DNA of 64,000 nt from Corynebacterium tuberculostearicum (lineage in GTDB: Bacteria > Actinomycetota > Actinomycetes > Mycobacteriales > Mycobacteriaceae). This document shows, one piece after another, positions 1 to 8,449 of the stretch. The notes below the pieces were generated by a model. It was given only the letters and a program-made list of their open reading frames with translations, had not been told where the DNA came from and did no database searches. The translations under genes and the position numbers were made by a program. Numbering within the stretch: position 1 is the stretch's first letter; each line of letters opens with the position of its first letter. The stretch lies in the NCBI RefSeq assembly GCF_016127015.1, contig NZ_CP065972.1, forward strand, positions 1 through 64,000, given 5' to 3'.

Positions 1-741
1 GAGGTAGCCGGAGATGTGTACGCCGCCGTCAGCATCTTGGCGGGAGATGCTAAAGCGGCGCTTGCGGGTAGCGGCGTGTGGGTCGGGTTCGCCGGCAGGA
101 TTAAGGGCGTGCTTATTTGCCTTGCGAACTGCCTTACGCAGCCACTCGCGCAGGGAATCGAAGGAGCGGCGCTTGGCCTGTTCGAGGGCTTGGTTGCGCA
201 GCTCGCTCGGTCCGGGGATGGCGTATTTGCTGAGGCTACGCAGTTCGTTCTCGATGAGGTTGAGGATGCGCTCGGGGATAGGCTCTTCCTCGAAGAGCTT
301 CTTGCGGCGCTTCTCTTCCTCGCGGCGCTCGCGGTCGGCGCGGCGGCGAGCTTCCTCTTCGGCCTGGGCGCGTGCGGCTTCGTCGGCATCGGGGTCCGCA
401 GGGGGAGCCGGCTCCGGATCGGGGATGGGTGCGAAGAGGTTGCGTCCATTTCGGAGGCGGGCGGCGGCCTCGGCATCGGTAAGGCCTAGGCGTGTGGTCA
501 GGTAGTCCTTGGCCTTGGAAGAACCAACGCGGCGGCCGGCGTCATCCCGCTCCGCGATGAAAGCGAAGGCGGCGTCGATGGCGGACTTATTTCCTAGCGC
601 CCGCTCTAAGTGTTCGAAATGTGGATGAAGGAGCTCGAAAGACAGATCGGAGGGATCTTGCATGAGGCTGCGCAGCTGGGTTAGCCCAGTGGCAACCTGT
701 GCGATGGCGGAGTCTATCTCCGCGTGCTTGGTGGTTTGCAT
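1..741 (-). CDS. DUF222/HNH endonuclease family protein (C-terminus outside window)
   Basis: An open frame runs from ATG at 741 to the left edge without a stop, giving 247 residues of an incomplete protein. A good Shine-Dalgarno (AGGGAGGGATC) precedes the ATG. The N-terminal part is helical and leads into a long charged segment rich in Glu, Arg and Ala, then a helical stretch with LREWLRKAVRQANKHA-like character. This layout fits the 13E12/DUF222 proteins that end in an HNH nuclease domain; that domain would lie beyond position 1. A second member of the same broad family is at 47208-48245. The biological role of these proteins is not established. Family assignment is by overall resemblance, so moderate confidence. 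Confidence 0.65.
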   Translation of the reverse strand, partial: MQTTKHAEIDSAIAQVATGLTQLRSLMQDPSDLSFELLHPHFEHLERALGNKSAIDAAFAFIAERDDAGRRVGSSKAKDYLTTRLGLTDAEAAARLRNGRNLFAPIPDPEPAPPADPDADEAARAQAEEEARRRADRERREEEKRRKKLFEEEPIPERILNLIENELRSLSKYAIPGPSELRNQALEQAKRRSFDSLREWLRKAVRKANKHALNPAGEPDPHAATRKRRFSISRQDADGGVHISGYL

Positions 742-858
742 GATCCCTCCCTTCCTGTTCGTTTGCATGTTCTATTTTACCCAGATAAAACACCCCGTCA
801 ACAGGAAAGAAGGAATTGGTCAATAGATTAGACATTCCCCAAACAAACGTAGACTGAA

Positions 859-873
859 CCCCGCAAAGCGGGG
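859..873 (-). terminator. Possible weak terminator after the M1 peptidase gene
   Basis: CCCCGC-AAA-GCGGGG forms a perfect 6-bp stem just downstream of the peptidase stop codon. The downstream minus-strand sequence has only a short, interrupted T stretch, so termination is likely but unproven. Confidence 0.45.
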
Positions 874-882
874 CCAAAACCA

Positions 883-2208
883 CTAATTCGGGAAGGGGGG
901 AAGGGTCTTCTGGTTGAGCCAGGCGTCTACGGTGGCGTCGAAAAGCGCTGCATCAGGAGCGGCGGCGCGGAAGGTATCTAGCAACATGGAAGGCTCCACC
1001 ACCGAATGTTGGTGCTCGGTGAGGTAGCTGCGGAGGGTGGTAAAGAAGGCGTCGCCAAGCAAGCGGTGGATGGCGTGCACGGTCAAAGCTCCGCGCTTAT
1101 ACACGCGGTCATCGAACATATCGCGCGCACCCGGATCAGAAACGGTGAGGTCCTGTGCCTTGCGTCCCAAGACGTGGTAGTGGGAACGCGCCGCCTCGTG
1201 CGCGGTGATCTCGCCCTTGTGCTCGGCCCATAGCCACTCGCTGTAGCAGGCAAAGCCCTCGTTGAGCCAGATATCCTTCCACTCGCCCAGGCCTACGGAA
1301 TTGCCAAACCATTGGTGGGAAAGTTCGTGCGCGATAAGGCGCTCGAAGGCGTGGTCGCCCTTGATGTGGTTGGAGCCAAAGATGGACAGGCCCTGCGCCT
1401 CCAGCGGGATCTCCAGCTCATCTTCCGTGATGACCACCTGATAATCCACAAATGGATACGGGCCATAGAGGGAGGAGAAGAAGTCCACCATTTCCTGCTG
1501 CTGGACAAATTCATCCAGCACGCGATCGCGCAACTCAGCCGGCGCCCAAGCGCGCGTGGAAGGTCCCAAGGCGAAGCTGGAAAACTCACCTACCTGGACC
1601 GTCGCCAGGTAGGTGGCCATGGGCTCGCGGGTGCGGTAGTGCCAGCGCGTGGTGGAACCGCCCGCCCTGCGGGAGACAAGGTCACCATTAGATACCACGA
1701 TGAAGGGATCATCGGCCGTAATGATGATGTCATAGAGTGCCTTGGCAGAAGGAGTATCGTCGCAGGGGAACCAGCTCGGCGCGCCATTGGGCTGGCTGGC
1801 CACCAGCGAACCGGACTCGGTTTCTTCCCAGCCGATCTCGCCCCAGGTGGTGCGGATTGGCCGCGGGCTGCCGCCATAGCGAATCACCAGCTCAAACTCC
1901 GTGCCTGCCGCAATCTCTTCTGCGAAACGCAGGCGCAGCTTCCCGGAGGATTGGCGGAATTTAGCTACCCGTGGCGCACCCTGTGCGGTCACGCGCCGGG
2001 CCACCATCGCCTCGCCTAAGTCCAGGGTCAGGGACGCCAAATCTTCATGGGCCCGGATGGCCAAAATAGCCTCGCCGTGGAGCAGGTTGGGCTCCACGCG
2101 GTAGGTCAGATCCAGCGTGTAGTGGGAAACCTCGAAACCGAGATTAAAAGCCACGCCGGTATAAGGATCAGTGTGGGCACGCGAAAGGGCGGTAGGAAGC
2201 AACTTCAT
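883..2208 (-). CDS. M1 family zinc metallopeptidase
   Basis: 441 residues. The zinc site HELSH lies near residue 293, followed 18 residues later by the glutamate of WLNEGFA, the HExxH-18-E signature of gluzincin aminopeptidases. No signal peptide is visible, so a cytoplasmic enzyme is likely. The protein is about half the length of classical aminopeptidase N and lacks its long C-terminal helical domain, as in many short actinobacterial M1 enzymes. The usual GxMEN substrate-anchoring loop is replaced by LEAQG. The gene lies 45 bp downstream of a mycolyltransferase gene on the same strand. TAGGCT upstream could be a -10. Substrate unknown. Confidence 0.88.
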   Translation of the reverse strand: MKLLPTALSRAHTDPYTGVAFNLGFEVSHYTLDLTYRVEPNLLHGEAILAIRAHEDLASLTLDLGEAMVARRVTAQGAPRVAKFRQSSGKLRLRFAEEIAAGTEFELVIRYGGSPRPIRTTWGEIGWEETESGSLVASQPNGAPSWFPCDDTPSAKALYDIIITADDPFIVVSNGDLVSRRAGGSTTRWHYRTREPMATYLATVQVGEFSSFALGPSTRAWAPAELRDRVLDEFVQQQEMVDFFSSLYGPYPFVDYQVVITEDELEIPLEAQGLSIFGSNHIKGDHAFERLIAHELSHQWFGNSVGLGEWKDIWLNEGFACYSEWLWAEHKGEITAHEAARSHYHVLGRKAQDLTVSDPGARDMFDDRVYKRGALTVHAIHRLLGDAFFTTLRSYLTEHQHSVVEPSMLLDTFRAAAPDAALFDATVDAWLNQKTLPPFPN

Positions 2209-2253
2209 AATGCTGCAAGCCTACCGCCCTTTTAGCCGTGGAAAGAAACGAGC

Positions 2254-3333
2254 TTATTTATTGAAAGCGCGCTCGAAGACCGGCCAGGAGTCCTTAAGGT
2301 CCGCAATCCAGTGCGGCCAGGAGTGGGTGCCGGTATTGCGGAAGTTGTAGGTTGCCGGGATGCCAGCCTGGTCCAGCTTAGCCTTGAAGTTGTGGGTGCA
2401 GTAGTTCACACCAGCCTCGATGGCGCCGCCTTCCACCTGCAGCTGAGCGGAGCCCAAAGCAGCGGTGGCAGGGCTGTAGCCCTTAGCCACATTATAGGAG
2501 AAGGTATCCTCCTTGCCGGCCAGACCGGAACCGGAAGAGATGTACAGCTCCGTGCCGCGCAGCTTCTCGTGGTTCATCATCGCATCGTTATAGCGGTTGG
2601 TGGGGGAGCCGAACGGGCCCCACATCTGCTCCGTGGTCGCACCACCGCGGTTGACGGTGAGCTCAACGGCCTTGTGCTCTACCGGATAAGCGGTAGCCGC
2701 ACAGCCGGCGTAGGAACCGACGGCGTCGTAGAAGCCCTGGTTGTGCTCCGCCAGCAGCAGGGAGGAGGTTGCGGACATGGACATGCCCGCAATGGCACGG
2801 TGGTTATCGGCCTTGATGTGGCCCTCGATGGCGCCCGGCAGTTCCTTGGTAAGGAAGGTTTCCCACTTCTGCGGTCCCTTGAGGTACTTGGAGTTCGGCT
2901 CGGATACCCAGTCGGTGTAGTAGGAGAAAGCACCGGCCTGCGGGATGACGACGTTGACGTTCTTGGAGTGGTAGAAATCGACGGCATCGGAAAGCTTCAG
3001 CCAGTCCATGTCCTGCTCCGCGCCGCCTGCGCCATTGAGCAGGTAGATGGTCGGGCGGTTCTCGTCCGTCGCGCGAATGACAGCCAGCGGAATCTTGCGG
3101 CCGTTCATGGCCGGGGAGGTGGCCTGCAGCTTTTCGACGCGCGGATCGTCCTTGTACTTCTGGTACCAAGTTTGCTGCTCCAGCTCCGGGGTGACCTCCA
3201 ACGGGGCCAAGGTGGACTGGGCAGCGTTGCCTGCTACCTGCTGCGGGGTGAGCTGTGCGGCCCCCGCCAGCGGGGCGGATGCTAGGCCGGCGCACACGGC
3301 GGTGGCGGCCAGGATGGAGCTAAGGCGCTTCAT
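2254..3333 (-). CDS. Mycolyltransferase (antigen 85 / Cmt family)
   Basis: 359 residues with an N-terminal signal peptide (KRLSS, a hydrophobic core, then AGA-type cleavage near residue 25). The alpha/beta-hydrolase core contains YLLNGAGGA, the QAGAFSYYTDW segment, and the nucleophile elbow GMSMS with catalytic Ser near residue 186. The C-terminal GTHSWPHW carries the catalytic His. Enzymes of this family move corynomycolate from trehalose monocorynomycolate to trehalose, arabinogalactan or, for MytC-type members, small proteins; which acceptor applies here cannot be told. A strong RBS (AGGAAAGAAG) precedes the ATG. It lies 33 bp downstream of a longer paralogue and is probably cotranscribed with it. 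Confidence 0.93.
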   Translation of the reverse strand: MKRLSSILAATAVCAGLASAPLAGAAQLTPQQVAGNAAQSTLAPLEVTPELEQQTWYQKYKDDPRVEKLQATSPAMNGRKIPLAVIRATDENRPTIYLLNGAGGAEQDMDWLKLSDAVDFYHSKNVNVVIPQAGAFSYYTDWVSEPNSKYLKGPQKWETFLTKELPGAIEGHIKADNHRAIAGMSMSATSSLLLAEHNQGFYDAVGSYAGCAATAYPVEHKAVELTVNRGGATTEQMWGPFGSPTNRYNDAMMNHEKLRGTELYISSGSGLAGKEDTFSYNVAKGYSPATAALGSAQLQVEGGAIEAGVNYCTHNFKAKLDQAGIPATYNFRNTGTHSWPHWIADLKDSWPVFERAFNK

Positions 3334-3366
3334 AGTGCTTCTTTCCTGTAGTTAATGAATTCCTGA

Positions 3367-4779
3367 TTATTCGGCAGCGACAGCAGCCTCGGCGGCCGCT
3401 GCAGCCTCCGCAGCGTTCGGAGCCGCTGCGCCCTCTGCGTCCTTGCCCTCGACAAAGTCCTTGTCCGGGGACTGGTCAGCGGCGCTCGGGGCGTCCTTAA
3501 CCTGCGCATCTTCCTCGGCCTGCGGTGCCTCGATGGAAAGCTCATTAGCCTCTACCGCCGGTGCGGCCGGTCGTTCTGCAGCGTCCTTGTTAAAGCCGCG
3601 CTCGAATGTTGCCCAGGAGGTGAAGAGGTCATTGCGCCAGCCCGGCCAGGAGTGGGTGCCGGTATTGCGGAAGTTCCAGTCCGCCTTCATGCCCTGGGAG
3701 TCCATCTTGGCCTTGAGGTCATGGGTGCAGGAGTTCATCGCGGCCTCGATGACGCCGCCCTCAACGATGAGGGTGGACGAACCCTTAGCGCCCCAGTCAT
3801 TGGCGCCGCCCAGACCGGAGTTGACCGAAACATAGGTCTCGGACTTGCCCAGGTTATTCGGGTTAGCGTTCACCAAGGCATCGTTGTACACGTTGTACTC
3901 GCTGCCCATAGCGCCCCACATCTGGTCGGCCGAGCCACCGCCACGGTTGACGGTCAGCTGGGTGTATAGGCGCGGCAGTGGGCGAGAGGTGGCAGCGCAG
4001 CCAGAGAAGGAGCCCACGGCGTTGTAGAAGCCCGGGTTGTGCTCCGCCAGTAGCAGGGAGGAGGTCGCGGACATGGACATGCCGGCAATCGCGCGCTTGC
4101 CATTGCCGCCGATGTGCTTCTCCAGTGCGTCCGGCAGCTCCTTGGTGAGGAAGGTTTCCCACTTCTGCGGGCCCTTGAGGTAGCCGCTATTCGGGGAAGA
4201 TACCCAGTCGGTGTAATAGGAGAAGGCGCCGGCCTGGGGGATGACCACGTTGACGTCCTTGGACGTGTAGAAGTCCACCATGTCCTGCATACCCTCGGTC
4301 TCAGGGTCGATGTCGTGGTTGGTGGTGGCGGTCAGCCAGTCCATGCCCTGCTCGGCGCCGCCGGCGCCGTTGAGCAGGTACAGGGTGGGGCGCTTCTTAT
4401 CAAAATTGCCGTCTGGGGTGATGACCGCCAGCGGAACCTCGCGGCCGCCCATGGCGGCGGAGGTGGCGGTCAGGGCCTTAACGTGGTTGCCGTAGTGCTT
4501 GCCCTGGCCGCTCTTGTGGCCGAAGGCGTAGCCCTTCCACTTGTCCTTATCTTTCAGCTCGGCAATATCCACCACGCGGTTTTCACCTTCGGTGGTGATG
4601 GCGTAGTTGATGTTTTCCGCATCCGCCGAGTCGGTGAGGTTAACCTCGCGGATGGTGGACGGGGTGGCGTCACCCTGGATCTCGGCCGGCTCGACGGCGG
4701 AGGCGATAGGGGCGGAGAGGACTCCTGCCGCGATGGCGATGCCTGCGACGCTGGAGCCGATAGAGCGCAAAGTATGCAT
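3367..4779 (-). CDS. Mycolyltransferase paralogue with acidic, Ala-rich C-terminal tail
   Basis: 470 residues. Signal peptide at residues 1-28; the catalytic domain shares nearly every motif with the neighbouring enzyme (LLNGAGGAEQ, PQAGAFSYYTDWVS, GMSMS with Ser near 236, GTHSWPGW). Relative to that enzyme it has an N-terminal insertion and about 75 extra residues at the C-terminus rich in Ala, Glu and Asp, predicted disordered. The pair clearly arose by tandem duplication. RBS GAGGAAGC sits before the ATG, and the 264-bp upstream region is shared with a divergent porin-like peptide gene. The role of the tail is unknown; cell-wall tethering or protein contact are possibilities only. Confidence 0.93.
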   Translation of the reverse strand: MHTLRSIGSSVAGIAIAAGVLSAPIASAVEPAEIQGDATPSTIREVNLTDSADAENINYAITTEGENRVVDIAELKDKDKWKGYAFGHKSGQGKHYGNHVKALTATSAAMGGREVPLAVITPDGNFDKKRPTLYLLNGAGGAEQGMDWLTATTNHDIDPETEGMQDMVDFYTSKDVNVVIPQAGAFSYYTDWVSSPNSGYLKGPQKWETFLTKELPDALEKHIGGNGKRAIAGMSMSATSSLLLAEHNPGFYNAVGSFSGCAATSRPLPRLYTQLTVNRGGGSADQMWGAMGSEYNVYNDALVNANPNNLGKSETYVSVNSGLGGANDWGAKGSSTLIVEGGVIEAAMNSCTHDLKAKMDSQGMKADWNFRNTGTHSWPGWRNDLFTSWATFERGFNKDAAERPAAPAVEANELSIEAPQAEEDAQVKDAPSAADQSPDKDFVEGKDAEGAAAPNAAEAAAAAEAAVAAE

Positions 4780-5043
4780 ATTTTTAGCTTCCTCGAATTA
4801 AGAGAATCTTCTCAGTAGGTATCGTTCCGCATAGCGGGAGTGTTAGCAAGACTCTATGCCTTAATAGCCCTTTTAATGTAGCAAAACCTGTGTCGCATGT
4901 GGTTTGTGTGTCATAATTCTGAACGCAGCGCGTATGTAACGGTGGCGCTACAATCTCCGCTAGTACTAAACGTGTGAATAATGCGGGCCCATTCACGAGC
5001 CCATCCCTCGCTCTAGGCAAGTAAAAACACAGAAAGAAGCATA
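4780..5043. promoter_or_regulatory. Divergent control region, mycolyltransferases and small peptide
   Basis: This A+T-rich 264-bp gap holds promoters for both sides. For the rightward peptide gene AATAAT at 4977-4982 is a good -10 and would give a leader of about 55 nt. The leftward gene has an RBS directly before its ATG. No convincing long palindrome was found. Confidence 0.45.
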
Positions 5044-5154
5044 ATGAACATTTTCGATTCCATCCTCGTATCCATCAATGAAGTTCTGGGCCAGTTCCTG
5101 CACATGGGTTCCTCCATGTCCTCCGCCGCCGCATTGGCTCTCGGCCTGTTCTAA
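5044..5154 (+). CDS. 36-residue amphipathic peptide, candidate mycomembrane porin subunit
   Basis: ATG at 5044 with RBS AGAAAGAAG, stop at 5152-5154, then a strong terminator, so this is a self-contained transcription unit. The product is MNIFDSILVSINEVLGQF followed by a Ser/Ala/Leu-rich half ending LALGLF. It has no signal peptide or charged tail. Corynebacterial PorA/PorH-type porins are likewise under about 60 residues, lack signal peptides and are O-mycoloylated by a mycolyltransferase; the neighbouring divergent genes encode mycolyltransferases. The ending (GSS, small residues, LALGLF) recalls the C-terminus of C. glutamicum PorA, but the match is loose. Alternatives: another small membrane peptide. 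Confidence 0.7.
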   Translation: MNIFDSILVSINEVLGQFLHMGSSMSSAAALALGLF

Positions 5155-5169
5155 AACACCGAGCCCATA

Positions 5170-5226
5170 GCCCTGCACGTCGTCGCGCGCTTGCCGACGC
5201 CCCCGTGCAGGGCCTTTGTGCGTTTT
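5170..5226 (+). terminator. Terminator of the porin-like peptide gene
   Basis: GCCCTGCACG (5170-5179) pairs perfectly with CGTGCAGGGC (5204-5213), followed by CTTTGTGCGTTTT. The 24-nt loop contains a copy of the interspersed motif CGCTTGCCGACGCCCCC. Confidence 0.8.
5188..5204 (-). repeat. Copy of interspersed 17-mer GGGGGCGTCGRCAAGCG
   Basis: The exact reverse complement CGCTTGCCGACGCCCCC fills most of the loop of the preceding terminator. The same core occurs at many other places in the window, in genes and between genes. Confidence 0.6.
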
Positions 5227-5295
5227 ACCCCCGAAGCGTGGGGTACTCGGGCACAAGAGTGTGACCCAATGCGCGACATGGAGGGGAAAGTTACG

Positions 5296-5308
5296 TATCC
5301 TAAAGGGC
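5296..5308 (+). promoter_or_regulatory. Leaderless-type -10 element of lpd
   Basis: TATCCT at 5296-5301 lies 7 bases before the GTG at 5309, so transcription would begin at the start codon. The AAAGGG at 5302-5307 is too close to the GTG to be a normal Shine-Dalgarno. Confidence 0.5.
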
Positions 5309-6721
5309 GTGACTAATGAACATTATGACGTAGTAGTACTCGGCGCGGGCCCTGGCGGCTACGTGGCCGCCATCCGTGCAGCTCAGCTTGGTAAGAAAGT
5401 TGCCGTAATCGAGAAGCAGTACTGGGGCGGTGTCTGCCTCAACGTAGGCTGCATCCCTTCCAAGGCGCTGCTGAAGAACGCTGAGGTTGCCCACACCTTC
5501 AACCACGAGGCCAAGGACTTCGGCATTTCCGGCGATGTCTCCTTCGACTTCGGTGTTGCCCACAAGCGTTCCCGCAAGGTTTCCGCGGGCATCGTCAAGG
5601 GTGTCCATTACCTGATGAAGAAGAACAAGATCACCGAGATCAACGGTCTTGGCTCCTTCAAGGACGATAAGACCATCGAAATCACCGATGGTGATGACAA
5701 GGGTAAGACCGTCACCTTCGATGACTGCATCATCGCTACCGGCTCCGTGGTCAAGTCTCTGCCGGGCGTAGAGCTCGGCGGCAACATCGTGTCCTACGAG
5801 GAGCAGATCCTCAACGATGAGGCCCCGAAGTCCATGGTCATCGTCGGCGCCGGCGCCATCGGCATGGAGTTTGCTTATGTTCTGTCCAACTACGGCGTGG
5901 ACGTCACCATCGTGGAGTTCATGGATCGCGTCCTACCGAACGAGGACAAGGACGTCTCCAAGGCCATTGCCAAGGAGTACAAGAAGCTCGGCGTCAAGCT
6001 GCTGACCGGCTACAAGACCACCTCCGTGAAGGACAACGGCGATAATGTCACCGTTGAGGTGGAGTCCAAGGACGGCTCCAAGCAGGACACTCTCACCGTG
6101 GACCGTGCCATGATCTCCATCGGCTTCGCCCCGCGCACCGAGGGCTTCGGCCTGGAGAACACCGGCGTTGAGCTCACCGAGCGCGGCGCTATTGCCATCG
6201 ATGACACCATGCGTACCAACGTCGACCACATCTACGCCATCGGTGACGTCACCGCGAAGCTGCAGCTCGCCCACGTTGCTGAGGCCCAGGGCGTTGTGGC
6301 TGCAGAGACCATCGCCGGCGTGGAGACCCAGCTTTTGGGCGACTACATGAATATGCCGCGCGCTACCTTCTGCAACCCGCAGGTCGCTTCCTTCGGCTAC
6401 ACCGAAGAGGCTGCCAAGGAGAAGTTCGCGGACCGCGACATTAAGGTCGCTACCTTCCCGTTCTCCGCTAACGGCAAGGCTGCTGGCCTCAATGAGACCG
6501 CGGGCTTTGTCAAGCTCATCGCGGACGGCGAGTACGGCGAGCTCATCGGTGGCCACATGGTGGGCTCCAACGTTTCCGAGCTGCTGCCAGAGCTGACCCT
6601 GGCGCAGCGCTTCGACCTTACCGCTGAGGAAATCGGCCGCAACGTTCACACCCACCCGACCCTCTCTGAGGCCATGAAGGAAGCTGCCGAGGGTATTGGC
6701 GGCCACATGATTAACCTCTAA
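5309..6721 (+). CDS. lpd: Dihydrolipoamide dehydrogenase
   Basis: 470 residues from a GTG start. The FAD-binding GAGPGG is at residues 12-17, the redox-active disulfide is C43-C48 in [13 protein letters not shown], the NAD-binding GAGAIG is near 180, and the C-terminal [12 protein letters not shown] supplies the catalytic His-Glu pair. This is the E3 component that reoxidises dihydrolipoyl groups of the pyruvate and 2-oxoglutarate dehydrogenase complexes, in the cytoplasm. The sequence is very close to C. glutamicum Lpd as I remember it. A longer frame extends upstream to 5216, but family alignment begins at [13 protein letters not shown], and a suitably placed -10 supports the leaderless GTG. 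A long perfect hairpin ends the unit. Confidence 0.97.
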   Translation: MTNEHYDVVVLGAGPGGYVAAIRAAQLGKKVAVIEKQYWGGVCLNVGCIPSKALLKNAEVAHTFNHEAKDFGISGDVSFDFGVAHKRSRKVSAGIVKGVHYLMKKNKITEINGLGSFKDDKTIEITDGDDKGKTVTFDDCIIATGSVVKSLPGVELGGNIVSYEEQILNDEAPKSMVIVGAGAIGMEFAYVLSNYGVDVTIVEFMDRVLPNEDKDVSKAIAKEYKKLGVKLLTGYKTTSVKDNGDNVTVEVESKDGSKQDTLTVDRAMISIGFAPRTEGFGLENTGVELTERGAIAIDDTMRTNVDHIYAIGDVTAKLQLAHVAEAQGVVAAETIAGVETQLLGDYMNMPRATFCNPQVASFGYTEEAAKEKFADRDIKVATFPFSANGKAAGLNETAGFVKLIADGEYGELIGGHMVGSNVSELLPELTLAQRFDLTAEEIGRNVHTHPTLSEAMKEAAEGIGGHMINL

Positions 6722-6799
6722 GCAGGGCTGCTTGCCGACGTCCACCTTTTCTCCCACCACCACCGGGAGGCTAGGACCTCGGCACACCACAACGGCAAC

Positions 6800-6866
6800 A
6801 GCATCGGCACCGCTGATCCTCCTCCGCCCACACGGGGCAGGAGGATCAGCGGTGCCGATGCTCTTT
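6800..6866 (+). terminator. Long perfect hairpin terminator after lpd
   Basis: A 24-bp arm at 6800-6823 (AGCATCGGCACC...) is repeated as an exact inverse at 6839-6862, with a 15-nt loop, followed by CTTTGTG. The gap 6722-6799 contains only a weak copy of the interspersed motif (6730-6743). Confidence 0.85.
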
Positions 6867-6895
6867 GTGTGCATAACGCGCGCAACCCTCACTGC

Positions 6896-6997
6896 TACTC
6901 GAAAATTTTTCGAGTAGCTTTCGAGTACTGCTAAACCGCCAGTTCAGCACGTTATTTACTCGAAAAGAGTTCTTTCGAGTAGCTTTCGAGTACTGCC
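6896..6997. repeat. Left TCGAGTA repeat array of the Schlafen-type element
   Basis: The array opens with a 21-bp palindrome (6896-6916; arms TACTCGAAAA/TTTTCGAGTA around a T), then an 11-bp unit of the form NNTTTCGAGTA, then a second palindrome (TACTCGAAA, 7-nt spacer, TTTCGAGTA), then one more unit. A connecting stretch with AAACCG and ACGTTATTTACTCG is shared with the right-hand array at 8450-8592 in the same orientation, so the two are direct repeats flanking the gene between them. Confidence 0.88.
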
Positions 6998-7013
6998 GAG
7001 CATTGAATAAGTG

Positions 7014-8438
7014 TTAAATATTTTCGGTGGCGGACCACGTGGCGCGTGGGTCTTTGGGGGATGTGCCGTGCCAGAAAATTAGGCCGGCTCTCCTGAGCTG
7101 CTGTAGGGCGGTGCGAGCAGTAGGAACGCTGAGATCGGTTAGTTCAGAAACTTCTCGAGTCCCTAGGGGTCGGGAATGTAGTTGCAGCGTATGAAGAACT
7201 TCCTCGGCGCCCTTAGGGAGACTATCGAGCACAGAAGCGGGAACCCGTTTCTGTGCTGGGAGCGTTAGAATCACCGAGCCCGATGTTTGTTTATAGATGG
7301 GATCCGATAGTCCTACGAGCCGCATTTCGCTGTAGATTCTTCTAATTCCTTCGCCGAGTTCTTGGCCGATTTTTTATTCAGCTGCCACACGGGCGATATG
7401 CGGATTGCGAGCGAATCGAGCAATTTCTTCTGGCTTAGAAGGGTCTACTAGGCCGGGAAAGCGGCCTGGTGAGGAAATTGTGATCTTATCGGGGAAAATT
7501 TCAAAGCGAATATGGTCTCCACTGTTCGAATAAGACCTGTGGATTGCCGCATTTACTAGACCTTCGAGCCATACATCGGGTGGAATTAGAGTCTCGCGTT
7601 GAAAATGTAGGCCGGTACCTTTTCTTTCAACTTCGGGCAAGAGTGACATGATGGTCTCTCGAGCCTTTTCTAGTTGTTGTGGAATTGTTCCTTCGAAGCG
7701 CTTGCCGAAGGCCAGCTGCTGTTGACGTCCAGGTAGGCGATCAGGTTCTTCAAACTTGAGCACGCGAATATGTGCGTTTGGGAAATATAGCTGTGGTGAT
7801 TTTCCAAACATGAGGACGGACGCGACAGTGGGGCGGTCGGGCTGGCGGAGAAGGCCCCGCGCCTTAAGCGCATCGATAGGAGTGGAGGAGCCTAGAGAAT
7901 GTGCATAGCTAGCTACGGATTCGTCATTCAGGTCCACAACGTTGGCTCCGCTGACTTCCGTGGAATCAAAGGTTTGCTCGCCTTTGGTATAGCGCAACTC
8001 CAGTATGTCATCGGCTTTGAGCTTCTGTGTTTGGTCCCCAACCCTTAGGTAGCACTCTCCTGCGGTTGTGTAGTGGACGTTCTCTGTTGGGAAGACATGA
8101 AACAGATATATTTGCGCTGGCCCTTTGGTTGATGGGGAGTGCGATCCTGGATCTGGAATGTCGACGATTTTGACTTCATACCTGGTAGTGGGATCCGTGA
8201 ATTCATGGGGAGCTTGACGCAGTTGGTTAGCCTGTTTGGCGGAAGGTAGGCCATCCAAAGTGCGGTCTGTAATCCCGACGGCGATGATCCCACCCTCCGC
8301 GTTGGCAAACGCTACTAACGCTTTTGCGAGATCTTTGGGTTGAATTTTAAAAGATTTTCGGTCAAACCATTGATCTTCTGGCTGGCTCAGTAGCTTTTCC
8401 CATGATGAGGCATATGGGGACTGGGGGTCGTAGCTCAT
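7014..8438 (-). pseudogene. AlbA_2/Schlafen-type ATP-binding regulator broken by in-frame TAA
   Basis: From ATG 8438 the frame reads 354 residues, meets TAA at 7374-7376 (context GAA TAA AAA ATC), and continues without another stop for 119 further codons to 7014. The two parts are in one frame and together give the full architecture: an N-terminal AlbA_2 domain (DQWFDRKSFK, FANAEGGIIAVGI), a middle GHKL-like ATPase region (NAAIHRSYSNSGDHI, SSPGRFPG), and a C-terminal winged helix (LPKGAEEVLHTL, TARTALQQLRRAGLI). The start at 8438 is preferred because codons further upstream translate the repeat array. Codon use is visibly more A/T-rich than in lpd and ramB. One point mutation explains the break; readthrough cannot be excluded. 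Confidence 0.85.
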
Positions 8439-8449
8439 AAGCGTAACTC

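Noticed and set aside
587..883. 98-codon minus-strand frame between the first two genes
   Set aside because: It overlaps the DUF222 gene and the terminator and shows no codon bias or RBS.
2311..3285. Long plus-strand frame opposite the first mycolyltransferase
   Set aside because: Antisense shadow of a gene with clear catalytic motifs.
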